A stretch of DNA of 64,000 bases from Streptomyces sp. CB01635 (GTDB taxonomy: Bacteria > Actinomycetota > Actinomycetes > Streptomycetales > Streptomycetaceae): assembly GCF_002803065.1 (NCBI RefSeq), contig NZ_NNBL01000002.1, positions 434,001-498,000 on the forward strand. Direction: 5' to 3'. How positions within the stretch are numbered: position 1 is the stretch's first letter; every line of letters begins with the position of its first letter. The notes below the pieces were generated by a model. That model did no database searches and was not told the DNA's origin. It was given only the letters and a program-made list of their open reading frames with translations. Positions 1-8,352 of the stretch are shown here, one piece after another. A program made the translations under genes and the position numbers.

Positions 1-771
1 GGGGCCGAGGAACTCCATCGAGCCGTAGTGCAGTCCGACGTAACCCGGCCAGCCGAACTGTCGCGCCACATGGAACACCAGCGCGCCGAGCGACTCGACC
101 TCCGTGCCGCGGTCGCGCTGGGAGGTGACGAAGTCGAGCGCGCCCGGCATCGCCGCCGAGAAGGCGACGACCAGGGCGCCGGCCGTGAGGGCCGCGCTGC
201 CCCAGGAGACCCGCGTGACGCGCCCGCGGCGGGTCCCGAGCAGCAGGAGCACGGGCCACACCTTCAGCAGCGTGCCGAGCCCCGTGAGCACCCCCATGAC
301 GCGCGGATGCCGGGCCCCGGCCAGCAGCGCCGCCACCGCGACCGCAGTGACCATGACGTCGTAGCGCGCATACGCGGTCGGACCGAGCAGTGGCACGCCC
401 GCCACCCACACCCACGCCCCGCGCCACGACCTGCCGGGCCGCCCGCCCGCGTACACGAGGAGTCCGAAGGTGATCGCATCGGCGACGAGGGCGAGCACGA
501 AGAACGCGGTGGCGTAGGACAGGAACGGCAGGAGGCCGGGGGAGAGGATCGCGCCCGCGGCGGCGGGCGGGTACTGCCAGGTGACGTCGTCCAGCGGGAA
601 CGTGCCCGTGCGCAGGACCCCGTACCAGTTGCGGTAGATGACGGAGACGTCGGTCGTCACGTCCGGCCCCGGGACCGTGATCACCTTCAGGACGCACAGG
701 AGGAGCAGCGCCCGGGTCGCGGCCCACACCAGCACCGCACGGGCCGGGATTCTCGGCATCATTCGGGCCAT
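1..771 (-). CDS. GT87 (DUF2029) family membrane glycosyltransferase, 3' end missing
   Basis: The reading frame is open from an ATG at 771 to the left window edge (257 codons), so the C-terminus lies outside. The translation is a polytopic membrane protein: a first hydrophobic helix at about residues 10-28, a loop with a conserved-looking WQYPP segment, then several Leu/Val-rich helices. This pattern fits the GT87 polyprenyl-phosphate-mannose-dependent mannosyltransferases that extend phosphatidylinositol mannosides and lipomannan. It is divergent from the PimB-like gene next door, which supports a role in PIM or glycolipid assembly. Two further ATGs at 762 and 759 are possible starts. The family assignment is from topology and context; the substrate is inferred. 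Confidence 0.75.
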   Translation of the reverse strand, partial: MARMMPRIPARAVLVWAATRALLLLCVLKVITVPGPDVTTDVSVIYRNWYGVLRTGTFPLDDVTWQYPPAAAGAILSPGLLPFLSYATAFFVLALVADAITFGLLVYAGGRPGRSWRGAWVWVAGVPLLGPTAYARYDVMVTAVAVAALLAGARHPRVMGVLTGLGTLLKVWPVLLLLGTRRGRVTRVSWGSAALTAGALVVAFSAAMPGALDFVTSQRDRGTEVESLGALVFHVARQFGWPGYVGLHYGSMEFLGP

Positions 772-826
772 GATGCCCGGCAGAACTGTGCAGGGGCCAT
801 GAAGAACGACCCACCGGCGCGTTAGG

Positions 827-832
827 TACTGT
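827..832 (+). promoter_or_regulatory. Candidate -10 element for leaderless pimB mRNA
   Basis: TACTGT followed by 8 bases and then the pimB ATG. There is no purine-rich ribosome site between them. The placement fits a transcript starting at or one base before the A of the start codon. No convincing -35 is seen. Confidence 0.4.
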
Positions 833-840
833 CGGCGACG

Positions 841-1983
841 ATGCACAAGACCCTGATCGTGACCAACGACTTCCCGCCCAGGCCCGGTGGCATCCAGGCC
901 TTCCTGCACAACATGGCGCTCCGCCTGGACCCCGAGCAGCTCGTCGTCTACGCCTCCACCTGGAAGCGCACCCGCGACGGCGTCGAGGCGACCGCCGCCT
1001 TCGACGCCGAGCAGCCGTTCACCGTCGTCCGCGACCGTACGACGATGCTGCTGCCCACGCCCCGCGTCACCCGGCGCGCGGTGGGCCTGCTCCGGGAGCA
1101 CGGCTGTACGTCGGTGTGGTTCGGCGCGGCCGCCCCGCTCGGCCTGATGGCACCGGCGCTGCGCAAGGCCGGCGCCCAGCGCCTGGTGGCCACCACACAC
1201 GGGCACGAGGCCGGCTGGGCGCAACTGCCCGCGTCCCGCCAACTCCTGCGCCGCATCGGTGAGTCGACGGACACGATCACGTATCTCGGCGAGTACACGC
1301 GGTCGCGGATCGCCGCCGCGCTGACGCCCGCCGCGGCGGGGCGGATGGTGCAGCTGCCGCCGGGCGTGGACGAGAAGACGTTCCACCCCGGCTCCGGCGG
1401 CGACCTCGTGCGGGCGCGGCTCGGACTGACGGACCGGCCCGTCGTCGTGTGCGTCTCGCGGCTCGTGCCGCGCAAGGGGCAGGACACGCTGATCCTCGCG
1501 ATGCCGCGGATCCTGGCGGCCGTCCCGGACGCGGTACTGCTCGTCGTGGGCGGTGGCCCGTACGAGAAGGAGCTGCGCAAGCTCGCAGCGGAGACGGGTG
1601 TCACCGACTCGGTGCGCTTCACGGGGGCCGTGCCGTGGTCGGAGCTGCCCGCGCACTACGGGGCGGGCGACGTGTTCGCCATGCCGTGCCGGACCCGGCG
1701 CGGCGGCCTCGACGTCGAGGGCCTCGGCATCGTCTACCTGGAGGCGTCGGCTACGGGCCTGCCGGTCGTGGCGGGCGACTCCGGCGGGGCGCCGGACGCG
1801 GTGCTCGACGGGGAGACGGGCTGGGTCGTCAGGGGAGGTTCGGCGGAGGAGTCCGCGGACCGGATCGTGGCGCTGCTCGGCGACGCGGAGTTGCGGCGGC
1901 GCATGGGGGAGCGGGGGCGTGAGTGGGTCGAGGAGCGGTGGCGGTGGGATCTGCTGGCGGAGAAGCTGCGCGGACTGCTGTAA
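841..1983 (+). CDS. pimB: PimB-like GDP-mannose-dependent phosphatidylinositol monomannoside mannosyltransferase
   Basis: A 380-residue GT4 (GT-B fold) glycosyltransferase that in actinobacteria adds the second mannose to phosphatidylinositol monomannoside on the cytoplasmic face. It opens with the N-terminal glycine motif PRPGGIQ (about 13-19), has a THGHE segment near 119-123, the donor-binding SRLVPRKG motif at 206-213, and a C-terminal EX7E motif (E293 to E301). Length and motifs match M. tuberculosis Rv2188c as I remember it. A TACTGT hexamer at 827-832 lies 8 bases before the ATG and no Shine-Dalgarno is visible, so the mRNA may be leaderless. It is followed by a strong hairpin and a convergent acyl-CoA ligase. 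Confidence 0.88.
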   Translation: MHKTLIVTNDFPPRPGGIQAFLHNMALRLDPEQLVVYASTWKRTRDGVEATAAFDAEQPFTVVRDRTTMLLPTPRVTRRAVGLLREHGCTSVWFGAAAPLGLMAPALRKAGAQRLVATTHGHEAGWAQLPASRQLLRRIGESTDTITYLGEYTRSRIAAALTPAAAGRMVQLPPGVDEKTFHPGSGGDLVRARLGLTDRPVVVCVSRLVPRKGQDTLILAMPRILAAVPDAVLLVVGGGPYEKELRKLAAETGVTDSVRFTGAVPWSELPAHYGAGDVFAMPCRTRRGGLDVEGLGIVYLEASATGLPVVAGDSGGAPDAVLDGETGWVVRGGSAEESADRIVALLGDAELRRRMGERGREWVEERWRWDLLAEKLRGLL

Positions 1984-1995
1984 CGCCGAACGCCG

Positions 1996-2071
1996 AACGC
2001 CGGACGGGCTGGATGGATCATCCAGCCCGTCCGGCGTTTGAGGACAAGGGACGCGGGGGCGGAGCCCCCGC
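1996..2071. terminator. Bidirectional terminator: 19-bp perfect hairpin plus a second small hairpin
   Basis: Bases 1996-2014 pair perfectly with 2020-2038 around a 5-base loop. A second hairpin (2053-2060 with 2064-2071, loop GGA) follows. It lies between the convergent pimB and acyl-CoA ligase genes. The core CAGCCCGTCCGGCGTTTGAG belongs, from memory, to a hairpin family dispersed in intergenic regions of many Streptomyces genomes. Confidence 0.85.
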
Positions 2072-2076
2072 AAAGC

Positions 2077-3873
2077 TCAGCCCCGGTAAAGCGCCTCGAT
2101 TTCGTCCGCGTAGTCCTTCGCCACTACGTTGCGCTTCAGTTTGAGGGACGGCGTCAGGTGGCCCGACTCCTCCGTGAACTGGGTCGGCAGGATGCGGAAC
2201 TTGCGGACCGACTCCGCCTTGGAGACCGCCGCGTTGCCGTCGTCCACGGCCGTCTGGATCGCCGCGAGGAGATCCGCGTCGTCCCGCAGCGACACCGCCG
2301 TCGAGTCGGCCGGCTTGCCGTGCTCGGCGGCCCAGCGGCCGAGGAACTCGTCGTCGACCGTGACGAGCGCGCCGACGAAGGGGCGCCCGTCGCCGACGAC
2401 CATGCACTCGGCGACCAGGGCGTGCGCACGGATACGGTCCTCGATGACGGCCGGGGCGACGTTCTTGCCGCCCGCCGTCACGATGATCTCCTTCTTGCGG
2501 CCGGTGATCCGGAGGTAGCCGTCCTCGTCGAGCGTGCCGATGTCGCCCGTGTGGAACCAGCCGTCGGCGAGCGCCTCCCCGGTCGCGGCCTCGTTGTTCC
2601 AGTAGCCCGAGAACAGGTGCTCGCCGTGCAGCAGCACCTCGCCGTCGTCGGCGATCCGGACCACGGAACCGGGCAGCGGCTGGCCGACCGTGCCGATCTT
2701 CTGCCGGTCCCACGGGTTGAAGGCGGTGGCGGCGCAGGACTCGGTCAGGCCGTAGCCCTCCAGGACCGTGAAGCCGATGCCGCGGAAGAAGTGGCCGAGG
2801 CGCTCGCCGAGCGGAGCGCCGCCGGAGATCGCGTACTCGCCGCGGCCGCCGAGAACGGCGCGCAGCTTCGAGTAGACGAGCTTGTCGAACGTCTTGTACT
2901 TCAGCTTCAGACCGATGGACGGGCCCTTGGGGGTGTCCAGGGCGCGGCTGTACTCGATGGCCGTGTCGGCCGCCTTGTCGAAGATCTTGCCCTTGCCGTC
3001 GGCCTGCGCCTTGGCGCGCGCCGAGTTGTAGACCTTCTCGAAGACGCGCGGCACACCCAGGATCAACGTCGGCCGGAACGCGGCCAGTTCATCGGTGAGG
3101 TGCTTGATGTCGGGGGCGTGGCCCAGCTTGATCGGGGCCATCAGCGAGGCGACCTCGACCAGGCGGCCGAAGACGTGCGCGACGGGCAGGAAGAGCAGCA
3201 CCGAGCACTCGCCCGTACGGAACAGGGGCTTGAGGCGCTCGACCACGTTCCCGCACTCGGCGAAGAAGCTGCGGTGCGTGAGGACGCAGCCCTTGGGGCG
3301 GCCCGTGGTGCCCGAGGTGTAGACGATCGTTGCCGGGTCGTCGGCCTTCGCGACCGCGCTGCGCTCGTCGACGGTCACGTCGGAGACATCGGCGCCCGCG
3401 CGGTCCAGCTCCTGGACACCGCCGGCGTCGATCTGCCAGACGTGGGTGAGGCCGGGGAGGCCGTCGCGCACGGACTCGACGGTGGCCGCGTGCGCGACGC
3501 TCTCGACCACGCAGGCCACGGCGCCGGAGTCGCCGAGTATCCACTGGATCTGCTCGGCGGAGCTGGTCTCGTACACCGGGACGGTGATCGCGCCGGCGCT
3601 CCAGATCGCGAAGTCGAGGAGCGTCCACTCGTAACGGGTACGGGACATCAGGCCGACCCGGTCGCCCGGCTGCACGCCGGAGGCGATCAGGCCCTTGGCG
3701 GCGGACCGCACCTCCGCGAGGAAGGTGGTGGCAGTGACGTCCTGCCAGGTGCCGTTCACCTTGCGGGCGATGACGGCGACGTCGGGGTGCTGCGCGGCGT
3801 TTCTGCGGACGATGTCGGTCAGATTGCCGTCCGCAGGGACCTCGTACAGGGCCGGAAGGCTGAACTCGCGCAA
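2077..3873 (-). CDS. Long-chain fatty-acid-CoA ligase (AMP-forming, FadD15-like)
   Basis: A 598-residue member of the ANL superfamily that activates a fatty acid with ATP to an acyl-adenylate and then a CoA thioester. The AMP-binding P-loop TSGTTGRPKG lies at about 186-195, the adenylate-binding GYGLTES motif is in the middle, and the C-terminal domain contains the TGRKKE hinge region and a conserved lysine near the end. The start is TTG, supported by GAGGAG seven bases upstream; no better ATG exists. In M. tuberculosis fadD15 is also next to pimB, which suggests a supply of acyl-CoA for PIM or phospholipid acylation. The substrate chain length is inferred from similarity. Confidence 0.88.
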   Translation of the reverse strand: MREFSLPALYEVPADGNLTDIVRRNAAQHPDVAVIARKVNGTWQDVTATTFLAEVRSAAKGLIASGVQPGDRVGLMSRTRYEWTLLDFAIWSAGAITVPVYETSSAEQIQWILGDSGAVACVVESVAHAATVESVRDGLPGLTHVWQIDAGGVQELDRAGADVSDVTVDERSAVAKADDPATIVYTSGTTGRPKGCVLTHRSFFAECGNVVERLKPLFRTGECSVLLFLPVAHVFGRLVEVASLMAPIKLGHAPDIKHLTDELAAFRPTLILGVPRVFEKVYNSARAKAQADGKGKIFDKAADTAIEYSRALDTPKGPSIGLKLKYKTFDKLVYSKLRAVLGGRGEYAISGGAPLGERLGHFFRGIGFTVLEGYGLTESCAATAFNPWDRQKIGTVGQPLPGSVVRIADDGEVLLHGEHLFSGYWNNEAATGEALADGWFHTGDIGTLDEDGYLRITGRKKEIIVTAGGKNVAPAVIEDRIRAHALVAECMVVGDGRPFVGALVTVDDEFLGRWAAEHGKPADSTAVSLRDDADLLAAIQTAVDDGNAAVSKAESVRKFRILPTQFTEESGHLTPSLKLKRNVVAKDYADEIEALYRG

Positions 3874-4182
3874 GACTGCTGCTCCTCATAGGGCACCGGC
3901 GCCACGGCATTGTGTGAGTCGACGATGCGGTCCAAGATCGGGCAGGTGCTCAGCTGCTGAAGCAGTGGTAGCCCCAGTGGTTGAAATGCTGAGCACTACT
4001 GGACTGCCCGGACGTTACCCACCGGTACTGCTTTTCCGGTAGGGGGTCCAGGCCAGATGTTCGCTGCGTCACACGCCGTGTAACTGCTCCGCCGACCCTA
4101 GTCCACCGAATCGGCCAATAGGAAGTAACCGCAGGTCCGGCCCCCTCTACCCACGATTCCCACACAGTTCTAGGGTGATCGC
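3874..4182. other. Divergent intergenic region without a recognisable gene
   Basis: 309 bases between the divergent ligase and metallophosphoesterase genes. It must hold both promoters. A TAGGGT hexamer at the right end sits 6 bases before the metallophosphoesterase ATG and may be its -10. A short inverted repeat ACAC-GCC-GTGT lies near 4072-4082. I see no open reading frame with coding character and no riboswitch. Confidence 0.5.
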
Positions 4183-4944
4183 ATGCGCGTACATGTGGTC
4201 AGCGATGTGCACGGAAACTCCACAGACCTCGCCCGGGCGGGAGACGGGGCGGACGCTCTCGTCTGCCTCGGTGACCTGGTGCTCTTCCTCGACTACGCAG
4301 ATCATTCGCGCGGCATCTTCCCCGATCTGTTCGGTGTGGAGAACGCGCACCGCATCGTCGAGCTGCGCACCGCCCGCCGCTTCGAGGAGGCACGCGCGTT
4401 CGGAGCCGGGCTCTGGGCCGGGATCGATCGCGGGACCGCCATCGAGACGGCGGTCCGCAAGCAGTACGCCGAGCTCTTCGCGGCGCTGCCCACACCGACG
4501 TACGCCACCTACGGCAACGTCGACATCCCGCACCTGTGGTCCGAGTACGCCGGACCAGGCACGACCGTCCTCGACGGCGAGCGCGTCGAGATCGGCGGCC
4601 TCGTCTTCGGCTTCGTCGGCGGCGGACTGCGCAGCGCCATGCGTACCCCGTACGAGATCAGCGACGAGGAGTACGCCGCCAAGCTCGAGGCCGTCGGGGA
4701 GGTCGACGTGCTGTGCACCCATATCCCGCCGGACGTCCCCGAACTCCTCTACGACACCGTCGCCCGCCGCTTCGAGCGCGGCAGCCGCGCCCTCCTGGAG
4801 GCGATCCGGCGCACCCGACCCCGGTACTCCCTGTTCGGCCACGTTCACCAGCCGCTCGCCCGCCGTATGCGGATCGGGGCGACGGAGTGCGTCAATGTCG
4901 GCCACTTCGCGGGTTCGGGCAGGCCCTGGGCCCTGGAGTGGTGA
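4183..4944 (+). CDS. Calcineurin-like metallophosphoesterase
   Basis: A 253-residue cytoplasmic protein with the complete dinuclear metallophosphoesterase signature: D-x-H in SDVHGN (D8, H10), GD in CLGDL (D31), YGNVD in the middle, a histidine in LCTHIP, and a C-terminal GHVH motif. It therefore probably hydrolyses a phosphomonoester or phosphodiester, but the substrate cannot be told from the sequence. It stands alone on the plus strand, followed by the SRPBCC gene about 80 bases downstream. No clear Shine-Dalgarno precedes the ATG; a TAGGGT 6 bases upstream suggests a leaderless message. Confidence 0.85.
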   Translation: MRVHVVSDVHGNSTDLARAGDGADALVCLGDLVLFLDYADHSRGIFPDLFGVENAHRIVELRTARRFEEARAFGAGLWAGIDRGTAIETAVRKQYAELFAALPTPTYATYGNVDIPHLWSEYAGPGTTVLDGERVEIGGLVFGFVGGGLRSAMRTPYEISDEEYAAKLEAVGEVDVLCTHIPPDVPELLYDTVARRFERGSRALLEAIRRTRPRYSLFGHVHQPLARRMRIGATECVNVGHFAGSGRPWALEW

Positions 4945-5024
4945 CAGGGTCGGCGCCGGTGCGCGGTAGCCTTCACGCGATACACACCACCCCTCAGCGG
5001 ACCGCATCTGGAGGAGCCACCGCG

Positions 5025-5459
5025 ATGGCGGAACACACCAGCTCGAGCATCACGATCGAGGCGGCACCGGCCGATGTCATGGGGGTGATCGCCGACTTCG
5101 CCCGCTACCCCGACTGGACGGGAGAGGTGAAGGAGGCCGAGGTCCTCGCCAAGGACGGCGCGGGCCGCGCCGAACAGGTGCGACTCGTCATGGACGCCGG
5201 AGCGATCAAGGACGACCAGACCCTGGCCTACACCTGGACCGGGGACAACGAGGTCTCCTGGACCCTGGTCAAGTCCCAGATGCTGCGTTCCCTCGACGGC
5301 ACGTACCTCCTCAAGCCGGCCGGCACGGGCACCGAGGTCACCTACCGGCTCACGGTCGACGTCAAGATCCCCATGCTCGGCATGATCAAGCGCAAGGCCG
5401 AGAAGGTCATCATCGACCGCGCCCTCGCCGGCCTGAAGAAGCGCGTGGAGACGAAGTAG
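5025..5459 (+). CDS. SRPBCC (START/Bet v1-like) lipid-binding family protein
   Basis: A 144-residue single-domain protein beginning MAEHTSSSITIEA, with the helix-grip pattern of the polyketide cyclase/dehydrase and lipid transport group (VxGVIADFARYPDW near the N-terminus, hydrophobic C-terminal helix). The ATG at 5025 has a good GGAGGAG ribosome site; longer versions of the frame read through unlikely sequence. M. tuberculosis has an SRPBCC protein (Rv2185c) beside an ArsA-like ATPase (Rv2184c), and the same pair occurs here. That conserved pairing suggests they work together on a lipid or membrane cargo, but neither function is known. No catalytic residues can be assigned. Confidence 0.82.
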   Translation: MAEHTSSSITIEAAPADVMGVIADFARYPDWTGEVKEAEVLAKDGAGRAEQVRLVMDAGAIKDDQTLAYTWTGDNEVSWTLVKSQMLRSLDGTYLLKPAGTGTEVTYRLTVDVKIPMLGMIKRKAEKVIIDRALAGLKKRVETK

Positions 5460-5544
5460 CTTCCACCACCCGCGTCCGGCGGCCCGCCGTCTCCCTCCGG
5501 CGGCCTGCCGGGGGCGACCTGCGCCCCAGGTAGCCTCAGACCCC

Positions 5545-6711
5545 ATGCGCACCGTTCTGGTAACCGGCCCCGGCGGCTCCGGCCGGACCACCGCCGCCGC
5601 GGCCACGGCCCTCTCCGCCGCCCGCCGCGGAGCCCGCACCCTCGTGCTCTCGGCGGACCCCACGGACACCCTCGGCGCCGCCCTCGCCACCCCCACGAGC
5701 GCGGCGCCGACGTCCGTCGAACCCGGTCTCACCGCGATACGTCTCGCCCCGGCGGACCGCTTCCGCGAGGACCTCGCCGGCCTCCAGGAAAAGGCCGCGT
5801 CCGCCCTCGACCTCCTGGGCGCCACCCGGCTCGACGCCGAGGAGTTCACCCCGCTGCCCGGCAGCCACGAACTCGCCCTGCTCCGAGCCCTGCGCGACAG
5901 CGCCCACGGTCCCTACGACCTCGTCGTCGTCGACCTCCCCCCGGCGCCGCAGGCCCTCGCCCTGCTCGCCCTGCCGGAACAGCTGCGCCGCTATCTGCGC
6001 CGGCTGCTCCCCCCGGAACGGCAGGCCGCCCGCGCCCTGCGCCCCCTCCTCGGCCGGCTCGCCGGCGTCCCCATGCCCGCGGAGTGGCTGTACGAGACGG
6101 CGGACCGCTGGGACACCGAACTCGCCGCCGCCCAGGCCGTGATCGAGGACCCGCACACGACCGTGCGCCTCGTCGCCGAGCCCACGCCCGCCGCGGCCGA
6201 CGCCCTGCTCACCACGACCACCGGCCTCGCCCTGCACGGCCTGCGCGCCGACGCGCTGCTCGCCTCCCGCGTGCTCCCCGACGGCTCCACCGACCCGTGG
6301 CTCACCGACGCCGCCGCCCGCCAGCGCAAGGTCGTCGCCGCCTGGCAGGGCACGTACGACGTGCATGAACTGCCGCATCTGGGCCGTGACCCGCGCGGCG
6401 TCGAGGACCTGGCCGCGCTCGGCGCACCGCCGGTCCCGCCCGCGCCGCCCACCATCGCCTGGCCCGTCGAGGACCGCATCGCCGACGAGGGCGTCCTCGT
6501 GTGGCACCTGCCGCTGCCCGGCACCGTCCGGGAGGACCTCGGTCTGGTGCGGCGCGGCGACGAACTCGTCGTCACCGCCGGACCGCTCCGCCGCATCGTC
6601 GCCCTGCCGTCGGCGCTGCGCCGCTGCACCGTCGCCGGCGCCGGCCTGCGCGACGGCGTCCTGCGCATCCGGTTCACTCCCGACCCCGGCCTGTGGCCGC
6701 GGGGACGGTGA
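5545..6711 (+). CDS. ArsA/Get3-like ATPase homologue with substituted P-loop lysine
   Basis: A 388-residue protein with the fold of ArsA/GET3 ATPases: an N-terminal P-loop region, DPTDTLG resembling the ArsA aspartate switch, and a Walker-B-like hydrophobic strand ending VVVDLPP. The P-loop reads GPGGSGRTT (residues 8-16): both family lysines, the intra-dimer signature lysine and the lysine before TT, are replaced (P9 and R14). ATP hydrolysis as in ArsA is therefore doubtful. It does not look like an arsenite pump subunit because no arsB or arsR is near. A TAGCCT hexamer lies 8 bases before the ATG and no ribosome site is evident. A DUF5304 gene follows. Confidence 0.8.
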   Translation: MRTVLVTGPGGSGRTTAAAATALSAARRGARTLVLSADPTDTLGAALATPTSAAPTSVEPGLTAIRLAPADRFREDLAGLQEKAASALDLLGATRLDAEEFTPLPGSHELALLRALRDSAHGPYDLVVVDLPPAPQALALLALPEQLRRYLRRLLPPERQAARALRPLLGRLAGVPMPAEWLYETADRWDTELAAAQAVIEDPHTTVRLVAEPTPAAADALLTTTTGLALHGLRADALLASRVLPDGSTDPWLTDAAARQRKVVAAWQGTYDVHELPHLGRDPRGVEDLAALGAPPVPPAPPTIAWPVEDRIADEGVLVWHLPLPGTVREDLGLVRRGDELVVTAGPLRRIVALPSALRRCTVAGAGLRDGVLRIRFTPDPGLWPRGR

Positions 6712-6784
6712 ACCGACTACCGCCGTTCGGGTAACGTCGAAGGTACGCACCCACCCATATACGTTCTCGCAGGAGTCAGCCGCC

Positions 6785-7270
6785 ATGAGCGACGCCACCG
6801 AGCAGCCCGCACCCGAGGCCGACGCCGACGCCTGGGAGAAGGCGTGCGCCGAGGACCTCGCTGAGGAGAAGGCCCGCCGCCGTGCCCAGCACGGGCCCCC
6901 GCCCGGCTCGGCCGCCGAGGAGCTGCGCAAGCTCGTCGACGCCGTCGCCGAAAAGCTGTCGGGGCTCCAGACGCCCCTTCTCGGCGCGGTCGCCCAGGGC
7001 ACCGCGCAGCAGGTCGTCAGCGAGGTGGTCAAGCAGGCGAAGGCGGCCGTCGAGCCGGTCGTCGAACGCAACCCCGAGGTCTTCGACCACCTCGCCGCCG
7101 CGGGCAACGAACTGCTCGCCGCCTACCGCTCCGCCGTGGAGCGCCAGGAGCAGCGCTGGACGCAGCGATCATCGGGCGCCCAGGCCGGACGGGCCTCCGG
7201 GGACGACACGGACCCCCGTGACGAGGGCCCCGAGGCGCCTCCGGCAGGCGAGCACATCGACCTCGACTGA
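6785..7270 (+). CDS. DUF5304 family protein, acidic and helical
   Basis: A 161-residue hydrophilic protein starting MSDATEQPAPEADADAW, recognised as the actinobacterial DUF5304 family. The first 110 residues are predicted mostly helical (EELRKLVDAVAEKL, QQVVSEVVKQAKAAVEPV) and the last 45 are acidic, low-complexity and probably disordered, ending EHIDLD. No enzyme motif or membrane segment is present. The ATG has AGGAG about ten bases upstream. It lies between the ArsA-like ATPase and glucokinase genes in the same direction; gaps of 73 and 53 bases allow co-transcription. Function unknown. Confidence 0.75.
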   Translation: MSDATEQPAPEADADAWEKACAEDLAEEKARRRAQHGPPPGSAAEELRKLVDAVAEKLSGLQTPLLGAVAQGTAQQVVSEVVKQAKAAVEPVVERNPEVFDHLAAAGNELLAAYRSAVERQEQRWTQRSSGAQAGRASGDDTDPRDEGPEAPPAGEHIDLD

Positions 7271-7323
7271 GAGCCGCTCGGGTACGGTGGGCCGTAGCGG
7301 GGCTCGACCGAACTGAGGGATTC

Positions 7324-8277
7324 ATGGGACTCACCATCGGCGTCGACATCGGCGGCACAAAGATCGCGGCCGGCGTGGTCGACGAGGAAGGCAACATCCT
7401 CTCGACGTTCAAGGTGCCGACTCCCAGCACGTCCGAGGCCATCGTTGACGCGATCGCCTCGGCCGTCGAGGGCGCACGGGCAGGACACGAGATCGTCGGC
7501 GTGGGCATCGGCGCCGCCGGATACGTCAACCGCCAGCGCTCCACGGTCTACTTCGCGCCCAACATCGACTGGCGCCAGGAACCGCTGAAGGAAGAGGTCG
7601 AGAAGCGGGTCGGCCTGCCGGTCGTCGTCGAGAACGACGCGAACGCGGCGGCCTGGGGCGAATACAAGTTCGGCGCGGGCAAGGGCCACCGGAACGTCAT
7701 CTGCATCACGCTCGGCACCGGCCTCGGCGGCGGCATCATCATCGGCAACAAGCTGCGTCGCGGCCACTTCGGCGTGGCCGCCGAGTTCGGCCACATCCGG
7801 ATGGTCCCGGACGGCCTCCTGTGCGGCTGCGGCAGCCAGGGCTGCTGGGAGCAGTACGCCTCCGGCCGCGCGCTCGTCCGCTACGCCAAGCAGCGCGCCA
7901 ACGCGACCCCGGAGAACGCGGAGTTCCTGCTTTCCCTGGGCGACGGCACCCCGGACGGCATCGAGGGCAAGCACATCTCCATGGCCGCCCGCCAGGGTGA
8001 CGCCGTGGCCGTCGACTCGTACCGCGAGCTGGCCCGCTGGGCCGGCGCCGGCCTCGCCGACCTGGCCTCGCTCTTCGACCCGTCCGCGTTCATCGTCGGC
8101 GGCGGACTCTCGGACGAGGGCGAGCTCGTCCTCGACCCGATCCGCAAGTCCTACAAGCGCTGGCTGGTCGGCGGCAACTGGCGCCCCGTGGCGGACGTCA
8201 TCGCGGCCCAGCTCGGCAACAAGGCGGGCATGGTCGGAGCGGCGGACCTGGCACGGGAGCCGGACCCGATCATGTGA
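7324..8277 (+). CDS. glkA: ROK-family glucokinase
   Basis: A 317-residue ROK kinase, the exact length of Streptomyces GlkA, which phosphorylates glucose with ATP and is needed for carbon catabolite repression in this genus. The phosphate-binding DIGGTK motif is at residues 8-13, the catalytic aspartate is in ENDAN (D105), and the zinc site is complete: H157 and the cysteines of CGCGSQGC (C167, C169, C174). The ATG is preceded by TGAGGGA. A 14-bp hairpin terminator follows. The gene is therefore very likely functional as the main glucose kinase. Confidence 0.95.
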   Translation: MGLTIGVDIGGTKIAAGVVDEEGNILSTFKVPTPSTSEAIVDAIASAVEGARAGHEIVGVGIGAAGYVNRQRSTVYFAPNIDWRQEPLKEEVEKRVGLPVVVENDANAAAWGEYKFGAGKGHRNVICITLGTGLGGGIIIGNKLRRGHFGVAAEFGHIRMVPDGLLCGCGSQGCWEQYASGRALVRYAKQRANATPENAEFLLSLGDGTPDGIEGKHISMAARQGDAVAVDSYRELARWAGAGLADLASLFDPSAFIVGGGLSDEGELVLDPIRKSYKRWLVGGNWRPVADVIAAQLGNKAGMVGAADLAREPDPIM

Positions 8278-8299
8278 CACCGGCTGCCTCGGCCACCGG

Positions 8300-8333
8300 A
8301 CGCCCGCCGTTTCCCCGGAGAAACGGCGGGCGT
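8300..8333 (+). terminator. Rho-independent terminator after glkA
   Basis: Bases 8300-8313 pair perfectly with 8320-8333 around a 6-base loop. It lies 22 bases after the glkA stop. Confidence 0.75.
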
Positions 8334-8352
8334 TCGTCGTATCTTGATCGTC

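Noticed and set aside
28..825. 265-codon plus-strand frame at the left end
   Set aside because: Arg/Gly/Ala/His-rich product with no domain; it is the antisense shadow of the GT87 gene, whose minus-strand translation has clear membrane helices.
2038..3891. 617-codon plus-strand frame opposite the acyl-CoA ligase
   Set aside because: Low-complexity Arg/Val/Gly product; the minus-strand ligase has all family motifs and a Shine-Dalgarno site.
4072..4082. Short inverted repeat ACAC-GCC-GTGT as a CRP-type operator
   Set aside because: Arms are only four bases and the spacing does not match the CRP consensus.
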